Below, piece by piece: positions 33,388 through 43,045 of a DNA stretch of 64,000 bases (positions are counted from its first letter, which is position 1; the number at the start of each line of letters is the position of its first letter). The stretch is from contig DATBIM010000040.1 in assembly GCA_036556905.1 (NCBI GenBank), positions 1 through 64,000 on the forward strand, in the 5' to 3' direction. The notes beneath the pieces are model-generated. The model saw only the letters and a list, made by a program, of their open reading frames with translations, was not told the origin of the DNA and did not search any database. The DNA is from 40CM-4-69-5 sp036556905 (lineage in GTDB: Bacteria; Methylomirabilota; Methylomirabilia; Rokubacteriales; CSP1-6). The position numbers and the translations under genes were made by a program.

Positions 33388-33403
33388 TGGCACGGGGGTC
33401 GCT
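33388..33403 (+). promoter_or_regulatory. Weaker sigma-54-like element before the envelope operon
   Basis: TGGCACGGGGGTCGCT has a perfect TGGCAC -24 box and GG-N10-GC spacing, but its -12 box is TCGC instead of TTGC. It would give a leader of about 170 bases for the DUF898 gene. Chance occurrence is quite possible in GC-rich DNA. Confidence 0.3.
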
Positions 33404-33455
33404 CGAGACGTGTCACCTGCGGCGGCCGCTTCCCCGCGCGGGCCGGTCGTACGCC

Positions 33456-33478
33456 CCGGAAAGTCCGAGGCTTTCCGG
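33456..33478 (+). terminator. Hairpin between the exported and envelope operons
   Basis: CCGGAAAG and CTTTCCGG form a perfect 8-base stem with a 7-base loop in the 228-base gap. It has no T-tract, so it is a hairpin-type end or a stabilising structure rather than a classic terminator. Two CACTAG direct repeats lie about 15 bases downstream. Confidence 0.45.
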
Positions 33479-33582
33479 TCACTTGCCCACTAGCACGCGA
33501 GCACTAGAAGGCTGGCCCATGCCTTGCTCTCTCGCGCGCGCGTGGGTCCCCGCTCGCTCCCCTCATTCGCGGTCGCTCTCCG

Positions 33583-34572
33583 GTGAGCATCACGCTCGAA
33601 CGGCCTCCCATCGCCGCTCCGCGGCGAACGGGCGGGACGCACCATGTGGTGTTCCGTGGCCGCGCCGGGTCGCTGCTCGGCATTCACATCGTCAACGTGT
33701 TCCTCACACTCCTGACCCTCGGTGCCTACTCCTTCTGGGCCAAGGCCCGTGTCCGGCGGTACCTCTTCGCTCAGACCGAGCTCGCGGGCGATCGCTTTGC
33801 CTTCCACGGCCGCGGCCTGGAGATGCTGCTCGGCTTCATCAAGGCCATCATCGTCTTCGGCCTGCCACTGGCCGCGCTGCAGTACGTGCCGCACTTCCTC
33901 GACGCGGGGCGGGCCCTCACCGTGGCGACGTCGGTCGCGGCTTACGCCCTCGTGACCCTCATCATCCCGGTGGCTCGGGTCGGGGCCCGCCGCTATCGGC
34001 TGAGCCGCACGTCGTGGCGGGGCATCCGGTTTTCCTTCCGAGGACGCCCCGTGGAGTTCGTTCGCATCTACGTGGTGGGGGCGCTGCTCACCATGGTGAC
34101 CCTCGGCCTCTACTACCCCGTCTTCGCCACGCGCAACCAGGCCTTCCTGGCCCGGCATTCGCACTTCGGCACCGCGCGCTTCAACTTCGACGGCCGGGGG
34201 GCCGAACTGCTCGCCGACTTCGTCTACGCGCTGCTCCTGACCCTGCCCACGCTGGGGTTCGTCTGGTTCTGGTACATCGCCCGGCAGCGGCGCTACTTCT
34301 GGAACCACACGACCCTCCTCACCGGGCGATTCCGCGCGACGATCACGGGTTGGGGATTGTTCCGGCTGCGGCTCGGCAACGTGCTGCTGATCGTGTTCAC
34401 GCTCGGCCTGGGCTGGCCGTGGGCGACCGTCCGCATCGCACGTTTCTGGTGCCGCCATCTGACCCTGGAGGGCGCCGTCGATCTGGCCGCCATCCAGCAG
34501 GAAGCCCAGCCCGCGTCGGCGACGGGCGAGGGTCTTCTCGGCCTGCTCCAGGCCGATCTCGACATCGGATGA
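33583..34572 (+). CDS. YjgN family (DUF898) membrane protein
   Basis: This 329-residue inner-membrane protein has the YjgN/DUF898 repeats: LLTLGAYSFWAKARVRRYL, LGLYYPVFATRNQ and LGFVWFWYIARQRRYFWNHT, each a helix pair ending in an aromatic and basic box. About six to eight helices are predicted. The start is GTG. The family function is not established. It overlaps the M48 protease gene as ATGA, an association that points to an envelope role. Confidence 0.85.
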   Translation: MSITLERPPIAAPRRTGGTHHVVFRGRAGSLLGIHIVNVFLTLLTLGAYSFWAKARVRRYLFAQTELAGDRFAFHGRGLEMLLGFIKAIIVFGLPLAALQYVPHFLDAGRALTVATSVAAYALVTLIIPVARVGARRYRLSRTSWRGIRFSFRGRPVEFVRIYVVGALLTMVTLGLYYPVFATRNQAFLARHSHFGTARFNFDGRGAELLADFVYALLLTLPTLGFVWFWYIARQRRYFWNHTTLLTGRFRATITGWGLFRLRLGNVLLIVFTLGLGWPWATVRIARFWCRHLTLEGAVDLAAIQQEAQPASATGEGLLGLLQADLDIG

Positions 34573-35663
34573 GCTGGCGCGGGCACTATCTCGACGGCCG
34601 CCGGGCCGACCGCCGCGCCGCTACCGTGTGCGTGGGCCGGCTCGGCCTGGACATCACCACCGACGACGGCCCAACCTATCACTGGCCGTTTGCCGAGATC
34701 CGGCAGACGCAGGGCGCGTACGCCGGGGAGCCGATACGGCTGGAGCGGGGCGGCGAGGCGGCGGAGTCGTTGATCATCGAGGACCTTGCCCTGCTCACGG
34801 CCCTCCGCGCGGCGGCCCCGGCCGGCCATCGCTTCCACGACCCTCGCCAGCGCCGGCGGCGTGGCGTGCTGACCCTGATCGCCGGGGTCGCCGCGGTGGG
34901 CCTGGCCGGCGCGCTCTACCAGTGGGGCATCCCGCTCATCGCCGGCGTCGCCACGCACCTGGTCCCCGTGGCCTGGGAGATGCGGGTCGGCGAGGAAGTG
35001 TTCGCCCGCATGGCGCGGCCGGAGTCGCGGTGCGTCCATCCTGAGCGCCAGCAAATGCTCGACAGCATCGTCACCCGGCTGACCGCGGCGCAGGACACGG
35101 CGCCCTATCGCGTGCGGGTCACGGTCGTGGACTGGGCCGAGGTCAACGCTCTGGCCCTGCCGGGCGGCAACATCGTCGTCCTGCGCGGCCTCCTCGATCG
35201 CACGGACACCCCGGAGATGCTGGCCGGGGTCCTCGCCCACGAGGTGCAGCACGTGCTCAAACGCCACACCACACGCGCGATCATCCAGCACGCGTCCACG
35301 GGCCTGATGGTGGCCGCGGTCGCCGGTGATCTCAGTGGCGCCGTCACCTTCGCGCTCGAGGGCGCGCGGGTCGTGGCCGCACTCGGCTACAGTCGCCGGG
35401 CAGAGGAGGAAGCCGACGTCGGCGGGCTCCAGATGCTGCTGGAGGCCGGCATCGATCCGGCCGGGATGGTCGCCTTCTTCGAGCGCGTGCTGGCCCGGGA
35501 CAATGAGCCGCAGGGAGGCTGGCAATACCTGTCCACGCATCCGTCGACCCGGGGCCGTGTGGAGCGGCTGAAGGAGCTCCTGACGAGCGCGCCGACACCC
35601 ACCCGGCAGCTGCTCAGCGATCAGGACTGGGCGGACCTCAAGCGGATATGCGCCGGCGCCTGA
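34569..35663 (+). CDS. M48 family metalloprotease
   Basis: This 364-residue zinc protease has an N-terminal PH-like domain (to about residue 85), one transmembrane helix (about 100-122), and the M48 site His224-Glu225-x2-His228 (AHEVQH) with the downstream EEEAD (Glu279-Asp283) third ligand. The protease domain should lie across the membrane from the N-terminus. Relatives take part in envelope quality control. It overlaps YjgN by 4 and the TPR gene by 16 bases. Confidence 0.88.
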   Translation: MSWRGHYLDGRRADRRAATVCVGRLGLDITTDDGPTYHWPFAEIRQTQGAYAGEPIRLERGGEAAESLIIEDLALLTALRAAAPAGHRFHDPRQRRRRGVLTLIAGVAAVGLAGALYQWGIPLIAGVATHLVPVAWEMRVGEEVFARMARPESRCVHPERQQMLDSIVTRLTAAQDTAPYRVRVTVVDWAEVNALALPGGNIVVLRGLLDRTDTPEMLAGVLAHEVQHVLKRHTTRAIIQHASTGLMVAAVAGDLSGAVTFALEGARVVAALGYSRRAEEEADVGGLQMLLEAGIDPAGMVAFFERVLARDNEPQGGWQYLSTHPSTRGRVERLKELLTSAPTPTRQLLSDQDWADLKRICAGA

Positions 35664-36763
35664 GCGTTCTCCTGCTGGCCATCGCGATCATGGCGCTCTG
35701 GGCGGTCGCCTACCAGCGTCTGAGCACGATGAGCTCCACCTTCTTCCGGGCCTCGGGCGCCGGGCTGCGCGGACTCGCCCTGTATCTGCAGGGCGACTGG
35801 GCCGAGGCCGCGCGGGCCTACCGTGGCGGCCTGCAGGCCTGGCGTCGCATCGAGTACGTCGACGATCCCTCCGGTGCGTTCGCCCTCACCGCCGGTGACC
35901 TGGCCGGAGCCGAGCGCCGCGCCCGCACCACGCTCCGGCTGGTACCCTCGACGCTCGAGCCGCGCATGACACTCGGTGAGATTGCCCTCGATCGCGGCGA
36001 GTATGCGGCCGCGCTCGGCCACCTCCGGGAGGTGCTGGCCCGCAATCCCGACGACGTCGACGCCTTGCTGCTGTCGGCCGTCGCCCGCGGGCGGCAGGGT
36101 GACGCGGGCGAGGCGATCGCGGCGTTCGACCGAGCCCTGCGACAGGGCACCGCCGGCTCCCGTGCCACCCTCATGTTCCGCGTCCTGGAGCTGGCCGGAG
36201 ACCTGGCCCCGCCTGGGCGCCCGGCCCGGGCACTCTGCCTGCTGGCCCACCTGCACCGCTACCTGCGCATCTTCGATGAGGCCCACGGCGAGATCGCCGC
36301 GGCCTACGCGGCCCAGGCCATCGCCGCCGGCGACCGCCCCGCCGATGCCCACCTGGTCCTCGGGATCATGCACGACAAGCGGGGCCACCACCGGGAGGCT
36401 CTGGCCGCCTTCGAGCGGGCCGTCGCCCACAACCCCCGCCACGCCGAGGCCTATCGGTGGGCGTCGGTGGAGGCCCGCCGCCTACAGGATCCGATGCTTC
36501 AGTACCGGATGGTGCGCGCGGCGTTCGAGGCGGCCCCCGCCGACCCGTTCTACCTCGATCCGCTCGAGCACGTGCTGCTGCGCTGGTTCGGCGACGCGCG
36601 CACCATGCTGGTCCTCATGGAGCGCGCGATCGACGTCGATCCGCGAAACGCGGCGGCCCACGAGCGCCTGGCCCGGGCTGCCCTGGCCGTTGGCGAGCGT
36701 GAACGGGCGGCCGAGCATAGCAAGCGAGCGGCGGACCTCCGTCGCCAGCGGAGGGGCACGTGA
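35648..36763 (+). CDS. Membrane-anchored TPR protein
   Basis: This 371-residue protein has an N-terminal signal anchor (LSVLLLAIAIMALWAVAY) and successive TPR units, for example GEYAAALGHLREVLARNPD, GHHREALAAFERAVAHNPR and the final AAHERLARAALAVGERERA. It starts within the protease gene and ends in a GTGA overlap with the next. It is probably an adaptor in the same envelope complex; no enzyme motif is visible. Confidence 0.75.
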   Translation: MRRRLSVLLLAIAIMALWAVAYQRLSTMSSTFFRASGAGLRGLALYLQGDWAEAARAYRGGLQAWRRIEYVDDPSGAFALTAGDLAGAERRARTTLRLVPSTLEPRMTLGEIALDRGEYAAALGHLREVLARNPDDVDALLLSAVARGRQGDAGEAIAAFDRALRQGTAGSRATLMFRVLELAGDLAPPGRPARALCLLAHLHRYLRIFDEAHGEIAAAYAAQAIAAGDRPADAHLVLGIMHDKRGHHREALAAFERAVAHNPRHAEAYRWASVEARRLQDPMLQYRMVRAAFEAAPADPFYLDPLEHVLLRWFGDARTMLVLMERAIDVDPRNAAAHERLARAALAVGERERAAEHSKRAADLRRQRRGT

Positions 36764-37818
36764 CGCTGTCGGGAGGCCTGCGTCGCATCCTCGGCCTGCG
36801 GGTGCTCGTGGCCGTCCTGCTCGTCGGGCTCACCGAATACAGCCGTCGGGCCCTGGCCACCTACCGGCTGCCCGGCGAGTGGTTCACGCTGGCCGCCGCC
36901 GCGGTGCTCGCTCTGCTCGTACTCGCCGTGCTGCTCGTCGTGGAGCGCCTCGTCCTGGCAACCCCGTCTCGCGGGCTCCGTCCCCTGGCCGGTCATGCCG
37001 ATACCTATCTTCTCCTGCTCGTGATCAACCTCATCATCGTCAGCTTCTTCTCGCCGGTCTTCCAGGCCGCCGCCGACACCCCGCTTCCGAATCCTGTCGT
37101 GCAGCGCGCCCTGGCCACTGTCGGCGCACTGTCGGCGGCAGCCCTCCGCCTCGTCTTCGTCGTGGGCGCCGCCACCCTGGCTTTCGTGGTCCTGCTCGTG
37201 ATCCTGGAGCGGACCCTGGGCCACTTCAGCCTCTTCCGGGCGGGCGGGCGACTGCTGGATCGGCTGGCCGTGGCCCTGCTCGTGATGGCGTTCGGGGCCG
37301 GCTTGGCCCTCACCTATAACGGGATGCTCGACGCCTCGGCCCCCGTGCAACGGCGGGTCGAAATCGTGGCCCTCGGCGGCATCGAGCTGCCGTTCGGCCT
37401 GGGCGAGTTCAGCTGGGCCGATGTGCGCGATCGGCAGCCGCCCGGTCGGACCGAGCGTATCGTGCTATCACCGGGGCGTGACGAGATTTCGCTCTCGACC
37501 GCACGCCCGGAGCAACCGGTGGTCATCAACATGCACGCCGGCTGGTTCGGCGTCCCCTGGGTCCACGCGATCACCGTCGACCACGGCGAGCACGCCAAAC
37601 GAGTGCTCACTACCCTGCCCACCGCGGCGGGCATGCGCAAGGCCATGATCTCGGCGCTCTCCCGCGAGCGGCGCTGGCGCGAGCTCCGCGCCGAGGCGGA
37701 AGCGCACCTGCGCGAGTACCCCCACGACCGCGAGTACATCCTCGCGCTGGCCCGTGACCTGCAGGCTCACGGCCAGACCGCCGACAGTACCGCGCTCACC
37801 CGCCTGGTGCGCCCGTGA
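36760..37818 (+). CDS. Polytopic membrane protein of unknown function
   Basis: This 352-residue protein has about five hydrophobic helices (near residues 10-24, 44-67, 80-98, 115-148 and 168-186), then a soluble domain of about 160 residues. The soluble part contains a beta-rich region and a helical ending (ALSRERRWRELRAEAEAHLR). No family was recognised. GTG start. 4-base overlaps on both sides place it firmly in the YjgN-M48-TPR operon. Confidence 0.65.
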   Translation: MTLSGGLRRILGLRVLVAVLLVGLTEYSRRALATYRLPGEWFTLAAAAVLALLVLAVLLVVERLVLATPSRGLRPLAGHADTYLLLLVINLIIVSFFSPVFQAAADTPLPNPVVQRALATVGALSAAALRLVFVVGAATLAFVVLLVILERTLGHFSLFRAGGRLLDRLAVALLVMAFGAGLALTYNGMLDASAPVQRRVEIVALGGIELPFGLGEFSWADVRDRQPPGRTERIVLSPGRDEISLSTARPEQPVVINMHAGWFGVPWVHAITVDHGEHAKRVLTTLPTAAGMRKAMISALSRERRWRELRAEAEAHLREYPHDREYILALARDLQAHGQTADSTALTRLVRP

Positions 37819-38891
37819 GGCGAGCACTCGCCCTGGGGCTGCTGGCCGCACTTCTCGCGGCGCCAGCACTCGCCCAGCCCTACCGGTGGGTCGATGAGCA
37901 GGGCGGCGTTCACTATGGGGATCGACCGCCGCAACCGGCGCCGCCCACGCTGGAAAATCTGAACCCGGCCGCGCGCCGACGCCGGGTGGAACCCCCAGCG
38001 GCACCTATCGCCGTCCAGCCCTCGCCGGATCCGGCGCCCTCACAGGCCCCGACTCCCCCGACCGCGGCGGCGCCGAGCCGCCAACCGCCTCCTCCGGCCG
38101 CGGCGAGACCGGGGCCGGCGGAGCTACCCTCGACCCCCGGAGCGGGGCGTGAGGACGGCCGCGGCATTGCTCGCGAGCTCATAGAGCTGGCCGGCATCGA
38201 TCGTTACGTGGAAGACCTCATGCGCGGCGCTCAGGGTGACCTCGCCCGCCTGGCCTGGTCGACCCGTGAGCCCAACGCCGCCTGGGCGGCACTGGGCCCG
38301 GTGTTTCGTCGGGACGTCGTGGCCTCCGCCACGACCACCGCGCTCGCCCGCCGGCTCGACACCGAGCATCTCCCCGCAGTGCTCGCCTGGCTCCGCTCGG
38401 GCGAGCACCTGAGAATCCGAGAGGCCGAGATCGAGGCCGCCAAACCCGCGAACCAACGCCTGTACCGCCGCTTCGTGACCAGCCTCGCGGAGGCTAACCC
38501 CAAGCTTCCGCACTTGAGCCTGATCCAGCAATTGGAGCGCTCGGGCCGCGGGGCCGATCGCCACCTGGCCCTGGAGCGCGCCCTGCGGCAGGCCATGCGA
38601 CGGGCGGTTCTCCCGCTGGCCAGCTCTTCCGTGATCCACGAGGACGAGGAGGACGCCAACCTCCGGTCCGAGGAGCGCACCCGCTTCTGGCTGGTGACGG
38701 CGACGCTCTTCGCGTACCGTGGTCTGGGCAGCGCCCAGATCGAGGCCGCCGTTCGCTTCGAACGCTCGCCGGCCGGCGTCTGGTTCACGACGGTGGCGTG
38801 GGCGAGCCTCCAGGAGGCGGTGGCGGTCGTGGAGCAGCGGGCTGCCGCGGCGATCAGGTCGGTCGCGGCGCGATCGATCTCCTCGCGTTAG
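37815..38891 (+). CDS. DUF4124 domain exported protein
   Basis: This 358-residue protein has a signal peptide (LGLLAALLAAPALAQ) and then the DUF4124 start PYRWVDEQGGVHYGDRPP. A Pro/Ala-rich linker runs to about residue 110, and a helical C-terminal domain (IARELIELAGIDRYVEDLM onward) resembles DUF2059-type regions. GTG start in a GTGA overlap. Its 3' end overlaps the convergent molybdenum hydroxylase gene by 38 bases. DUF4124 proteins are common in the periplasm and have no fixed role. Confidence 0.72.
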   Translation: MRRALALGLLAALLAAPALAQPYRWVDEQGGVHYGDRPPQPAPPTLENLNPAARRRRVEPPAAPIAVQPSPDPAPSQAPTPPTAAAPSRQPPPPAAARPGPAELPSTPGAGREDGRGIARELIELAGIDRYVEDLMRGAQGDLARLAWSTREPNAAWAALGPVFRRDVVASATTTALARRLDTEHLPAVLAWLRSGEHLRIREAEIEAAKPANQRLYRRFVTSLAEANPKLPHLSLIQQLERSGRGADRHLALERALRQAMRRAVLPLASSSVIHEDEEDANLRSEERTRFWLVTATLFAYRGLGSAQIEAAVRFERSPAGVWFTTVAWASLQEAVAVVEQRAAAAIRSVAARSISSR

Positions 38892-41211
38892 CCAACAGCC
38901 GGAAGAGGCGCTCCCCGGTGACCGGCAGCTCGGTGATGGTCACCCCTAGTGGCGCCAGGGCGTCGGCCACGGCGTTGGCAATGGCGGCTGGCGCGCCGAT
39001 CGTACCTCCCTCCCCCACACCCTTGAAACCGCCCAGCGTCGTGGGGGACGGGATCTCCACGTGCAGGACCTCTACCGTCGGCACCTCGGCGGCCGTCGGA
39101 ACCAGGTAATCCATGAGGCTGCCGCTGAGGAGCTGCCCATCCTCGGCGTACACGAGCTCCTCGAGCAAGGCGGCGCCGATGCCCTGCACGACACCGCCGA
39201 TGGCCTGCCCTTCCACGATCAGGGGGTTGATGAGACGGCCGCAGTCCTCGACCACGAGGTAACGAAGCACGCTGATCGCGCAGGTGGCCGGATCCACCTC
39301 GACCAGCGCCAGGTGCGTGGCGCTCGAGGCCGTGCCGAAGTAGGGATCGTAGAAGCGTGTGGCCTCGAGCCCCGGCTCCAGGCCCCGAGGCAGGCGCTTG
39401 CCCCCAGCGTAGGCGGCGGCGGCGATCTGGGCCAGGGAGATCGACCGATCGGGCACGCCCCGCACGCGTATCACGCCGTCGGCCAGCTCCAGGTCGGCTG
39501 GCGCCACCTCGAACTGGTGGGCGGCGATGGTCAGGGCCTTGTCGCGGATGCTCCGCGCAGCGAGGATCGCCGCGCCGCCGCCGAGCACCGCGCTGCGGCT
39601 CGCGTAGGTGCCGGTGCCGTGCGGGCTCAGCGCCGTGTCGCCATGGACGACCCGCACATCGTCCATGCGCACCCCGAGCTCGGCCGCCACCACCTGGGCC
39701 AGCGAGGTTTCGTGGCCCTGCCCGTGACTGGCCAGGCCGAAGATCGCCGTGACTCCACCGTCGGAATCGACGCGGATCGTGGCACCTTCGGTGCCGGTGG
39801 CGATGTCGGCGCCGGGCGAGACGGGGATGGCCGAGCCCACGCCGGTCAGCTCGACGTACGCGGCCAGCCCGATGCCCAGATGGCGCCCGGCGGCCCGGGC
39901 CCGGCTCTGCTCGGCCCGGAGGGCTTCGTAGTCGGCGGCGTCGCAGGCGCGGGCCAGAGACTCGTGAAAGGCACCGCTGTCCCACACGATGCCGGAGGGC
40001 GAACGGTAGGGCAGCTCTTCCGGGCGGATGAGATTACGGCGGCGGATCTCCACGGGGTCCATGTCCAGGGCCCGCGCCGCCCGGTCGAGCAGAGCTTCCA
40101 TCACGAATACCGACACCGGGCGACCCACGCCCCGGTACGGACCCATCGGCGCCTTGTTGGTGGCCACGCCGAGGGCCTCGGCGTGGTAATGGGGCACGCG
40201 GTAGGGGCCGGGCAGGAACGAGACGACCTGGATCACCTCGATGCTCGCTGTCCACGGGTAGATGGAGTAGGCGCCGATGTCGGCGAGAACGCGCGCCGAG
40301 AGCCCGAGGATCGCGCCGTCGGCGCCCACGCCCAGCTGGGCGTCGATAAGCTCGTCCCAGGCCTGGGTGCTGCTCAGCAGATCCTCGCGGCGATCGCTCA
40401 CCCACGTGACCGGCCGCCCCAGGGCCATGGCCAGGGCGCATACCGCGACCTCCTCGGGATAGACGACGGTCTTGATGCCGAAGCCCCCACCGACGTCAGG
40501 GGCAACGACCCGGATGCGGTGGGCGGGCACGTCGAGAACCTCGGCCAGCGCATCGCGAACGATCCCCGGCACCTGGGTGGAGGTCCACAACGTCAGCAGG
40601 CCCTCGGTCGGGCGGTGCTCGGCCAGACAGGCGCGATTCTCCATAGTGATGCCGGCGTGGCGATGGAAGCGGAAGCGATCGCGGACCACGCAGCCGGCGC
40701 CGGCCAGCGCCTCCGCCGCGTCGCCCTGGCTGAACGTGCGGGTGACAAGGGCGTTGCTGCCCGCTGCCGGATGTACGAGCGGAGCCGATGGCGCCAGCGC
40801 CTCGGTCAGATCCGCTATCACCGGCAACGGGGCGTATTCCACCTCGATCAGGTCCAGGGCATCCTCCGCCGCGTAGCGGCTCTCGGCGACCACGACGGCC
40901 ATCGCCTCGCCCACGTGGCGGACTCGGCCCTCGGCGAGAACCGGGAACCGGGTGGGTCGATAGGTCTTCATGCGTGATGGCGCCACGAGCGGCCGAACGC
41001 GACCGGCCAGATCGGCAGCGGTGAAGCACCCCACCACTCCGGCGGCCTGGCGGGCCCTGGTGACGTCGAGGCGCAGGATCGAGGCGTGGGCGTGAGCACT
41101 TCGGAGAAAGGCGGCGTGGAGCGTACCGGCCCGGGCCAGATCCGCGACGTACTGGCCCTGGCCGGTGAGAAAGCGCGCATCCTCCCGCCGTGGCAGGCGT
41201 GCCCCAATCAT
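38854..41211 (-). CDS. Xanthine dehydrogenase-family molybdenum hydroxylase, large subunit (second copy)
   Basis: This 785-residue molybdopterin-binding subunit has the N-terminal aldehyde-oxidase-type a/b hammerhead domain, PDVGGGFGIKTVVYPEE, GPYRGVGRPVSVFVMEAL and the C-terminal KGVGEGGTIGAP with the catalytic Glu. It lacks the CO dehydrogenase AYRCSFR loop. ATG 41211 was chosen because family sequence starts there; the longer open frame is unrelated. It is the last gene of the eight-gene cluster and has no small or medium subunit of its own nearby. Confidence 0.88.
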   Translation of the reverse strand: MIGARLPRREDARFLTGQGQYVADLARAGTLHAAFLRSAHAHASILRLDVTRARQAAGVVGCFTAADLAGRVRPLVAPSRMKTYRPTRFPVLAEGRVRHVGEAMAVVVAESRYAAEDALDLIEVEYAPLPVIADLTEALAPSAPLVHPAAGSNALVTRTFSQGDAAEALAGAGCVVRDRFRFHRHAGITMENRACLAEHRPTEGLLTLWTSTQVPGIVRDALAEVLDVPAHRIRVVAPDVGGGFGIKTVVYPEEVAVCALAMALGRPVTWVSDRREDLLSSTQAWDELIDAQLGVGADGAILGLSARVLADIGAYSIYPWTASIEVIQVVSFLPGPYRVPHYHAEALGVATNKAPMGPYRGVGRPVSVFVMEALLDRAARALDMDPVEIRRRNLIRPEELPYRSPSGIVWDSGAFHESLARACDAADYEALRAEQSRARAAGRHLGIGLAAYVELTGVGSAIPVSPGADIATGTEGATIRVDSDGGVTAIFGLASHGQGHETSLAQVVAAELGVRMDDVRVVHGDTALSPHGTGTYASRSAVLGGGAAILAARSIRDKALTIAAHQFEVAPADLELADGVIRVRGVPDRSISLAQIAAAAYAGGKRLPRGLEPGLEATRFYDPYFGTASSATHLALVEVDPATCAISVLRYLVVEDCGRLINPLIVEGQAIGGVVQGIGAALLEELVYAEDGQLLSGSLMDYLVPTAAEVPTVEVLHVEIPSPTTLGGFKGVGEGGTIGAPAAIANAVADALAPLGVTITELPVTGERLFRLLANARRSIAPRPT

Positions 41212-41231
41212 ACGCGGGCGGAATCCCCCCT

Positions 41232-42557
41232 CTAGAAGGGCACCTCGCTGCGCTCGTCCCGGACTCGCCGGGCCTTGTGGTCCCAGCGCGGCAGGCCGCC
41301 GGGCTCGGTCAGCTCCACGCTCACCCGAATGCCCAGCCCGAGGCGCAGGTCCTCGCCCAGCGCACGCTGCAGGCCCTCGCGCTCGCCGAGTCCGAGCGCC
41401 GGGGCCGGATCGATGCGAACCAAGATGTCGTCGAGCCCCTCCGTGCGACGGAAGACGATCTGGAACTCGTCTACGCCGCGGTGGACCCGCACGATCTCCT
41501 CGACCCGGCGGGGATAGACGATGATCCCTCGCACCTTCTTCATGTCGTCCAACCGGGCCAACACGCCACCCTCGAATGCCACGAGCGTGCGGCCGCACGG
41601 GCAGGGCCGATCGGCGAGCTGCACGATGTCGCGCGTCCGGTAACGGAGCAGTGGCATGGCCTTGCGGTAGAGGCTGGTGAACACAAGCTCGCCCCGCTCA
41701 CCCGGCTTCACCGGTCGATCGTGCTCGTCGAGGACCTCGGGGTAGCAGTAGTCCTCATGGACGTGGGTGAGGCCGGCCCGGGCGTCACACTCGAAGCCCC
41801 AGGCCGCGATCTCGGTGAGCCCGGGCAGGTCGAAGGCCCGGGCTCCGAAGGCGGCCTCGATGCGGGCCTTGGTGGCGGGGATCGAGGCTCCCGGCTCGCC
41901 GGTGTGCCAGGTGATGCGGATCCTGGCCTGACGGCCGAGGTCGATGCCTTTTTTCTGGGCCTGCTCGGCCAGGAACAGGGCATAGGACGGCGTGCACCCC
42001 AGCACGGTGATCGGATACGTCAGCAGCGCGTCGATGCGCTGATCGGTGGACAGTCCACCCGCGGGAAACACCAGGCACCCGAGGTCCTGGGCGGCGTAGA
42101 AGCCGGACCAGTAGCCGATCCACGGCCCATAGGAGAAGGCCGCCATGACCATGTCGCTCGGCCGGATCCCGAAGGCCCAGAGCGAGCGCGCATACGAGTG
42201 ATAGAAGCCGTACCAGTCGTCCTTGGTGTCGAGGAAGGCCAGGGGGCGGCCCGTGGTGGCCGAGGTCATGTGGACGCGCAGGCATTGCGCGAAGTCCACC
42301 GCCAGCAGCGTGCCCCACAGCGGGTGCTCGGCCTGGTCCTGCTTGAGCTCGTCCTTGGTCGTGAAGGGCAGCCGCGTCAGGTCATCCAGGGTCTTGATCT
42401 GTCCGGGCGTGACGCCGGCCGCGTCGAGTTTCGCTCGATAGAAGGGGCTGTGAGCGTAGGCGTGGGACACCTGGTCCCCCAGGCGGGAAGTCTGCAGCCG
42501 GCGCAAGGTTTCGCGGGGGGCGGTCTCGATGTCGGGCTCGAGGTAGCGGGCGGTCAC
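41232..42557 (-). CDS. Phenylacetate-CoA ligase-like adenylating enzyme (PaaK type)
   Basis: This 441-residue AMP-forming acyl-CoA ligase of the PaaK branch has SHAYAHSPFYRAKLDAAGV at the start, the TSATTGRPLAF phosphate loop, RYRTRDIVQL and the C-terminal KKVRGIIVYPRRVEE region. A CPCGR knuckle is present, as in PaaK. It would activate an aryl or arylacetic acid to its CoA thioester. It starts at GTG in a GTGA overlap with the [2Fe-2S] subunit gene, so CoA activation is tightly tied to the hydroxylase. Confidence 0.88.
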   Translation of the reverse strand: MTARYLEPDIETAPRETLRRLQTSRLGDQVSHAYAHSPFYRAKLDAAGVTPGQIKTLDDLTRLPFTTKDELKQDQAEHPLWGTLLAVDFAQCLRVHMTSATTGRPLAFLDTKDDWYGFYHSYARSLWAFGIRPSDMVMAAFSYGPWIGYWSGFYAAQDLGCLVFPAGGLSTDQRIDALLTYPITVLGCTPSYALFLAEQAQKKGIDLGRQARIRITWHTGEPGASIPATKARIEAAFGARAFDLPGLTEIAAWGFECDARAGLTHVHEDYCYPEVLDEHDRPVKPGERGELVFTSLYRKAMPLLRYRTRDIVQLADRPCPCGRTLVAFEGGVLARLDDMKKVRGIIVYPRRVEEIVRVHRGVDEFQIVFRRTEGLDDILVRIDPAPALGLGEREGLQRALGEDLRLGLGIRVSVELTEPGGLPRWDHKARRVRDERSEVPF

Positions 42558-43045
42558 GGCCGGTGCTCACCCCCCCGCAGCACGGGCGCCGCGGCCTTCA
42601 CCGCATTGACGATCCCCTGATAGCCCGTGCAGCGGCAGAGCACCGCCGAGAGACCCTCGCGAATCTGGCTCTCGGTGGGATCGGGATGCATCCGGAGAAA
42701 ATCCAGAGCGGCCAGCAGCATACCTGGCGTGCAAAACCCACACTGCAGGCCGTGGTGCTCGCGGAACGCCTCCTGCAGCGGGTGCAGACGCCCGTCGCGC
42801 GCCAGGCCCTCCACGGTGACGATCTCGCTTCCCTCGGCCTGCACGGCCAGCATGATGCAGGAGCGGGCAGCCTCACCGTTCACGAGAATCGTGCACGCAC
42901 CGCAGATACCGTGCTCGCAGCCGACATGGGTGCCGGTGAGCCCGAGGTCCTCGCGCAGGAAATCCACCAGCAGCTTCCGCGGCTCGCATCGCCCCTCGCG
43001 GGGCGTGCCATTGATGGTCAGACGTACCGCGACGGGGCCGGGCAT
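42554..43045 (-). CDS. Molybdenum hydroxylase small subunit, 2x[2Fe-2S]
   Basis: This 163-residue iron-sulfur subunit has the plant-ferredoxin-type cluster in GCEHGICGACT with Cys in ARSC, and the second cluster in QCGFCTPG and CRCTGYQ. That is the standard small-subunit layout. It passes electrons from the Mo site to FAD. It is one base from the medium subunit gene and overlaps the ligase gene by four bases. Confidence 0.92.
   Translation of the reverse strand: MPGPVAVRLTINGTPREGRCEPRKLLVDFLREDLGLTGTHVGCEHGICGACTILVNGEAARSCIMLAVQAEGSEIVTVEGLARDGRLHPLQEAFREHHGLQCGFCTPGMLLAALDFLRMHPDPTESQIREGLSAVLCRCTGYQGIVNAVKAAAPVLRGGEHRP

Noticed and set aside
38854..38891. 38-base overlap of convergent genes as a sign of a misplaced end
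   Set aside because: Both C-termini carry normal sequence up to their stops, and short convergent overlaps also occur at 57284-57339, so it is treated as real.
39061..40977. 638-codon open frame on the plus strand
   Set aside because: It is antisense to the second hydroxylase large subunit; no recognisable domain and no ribosome site.
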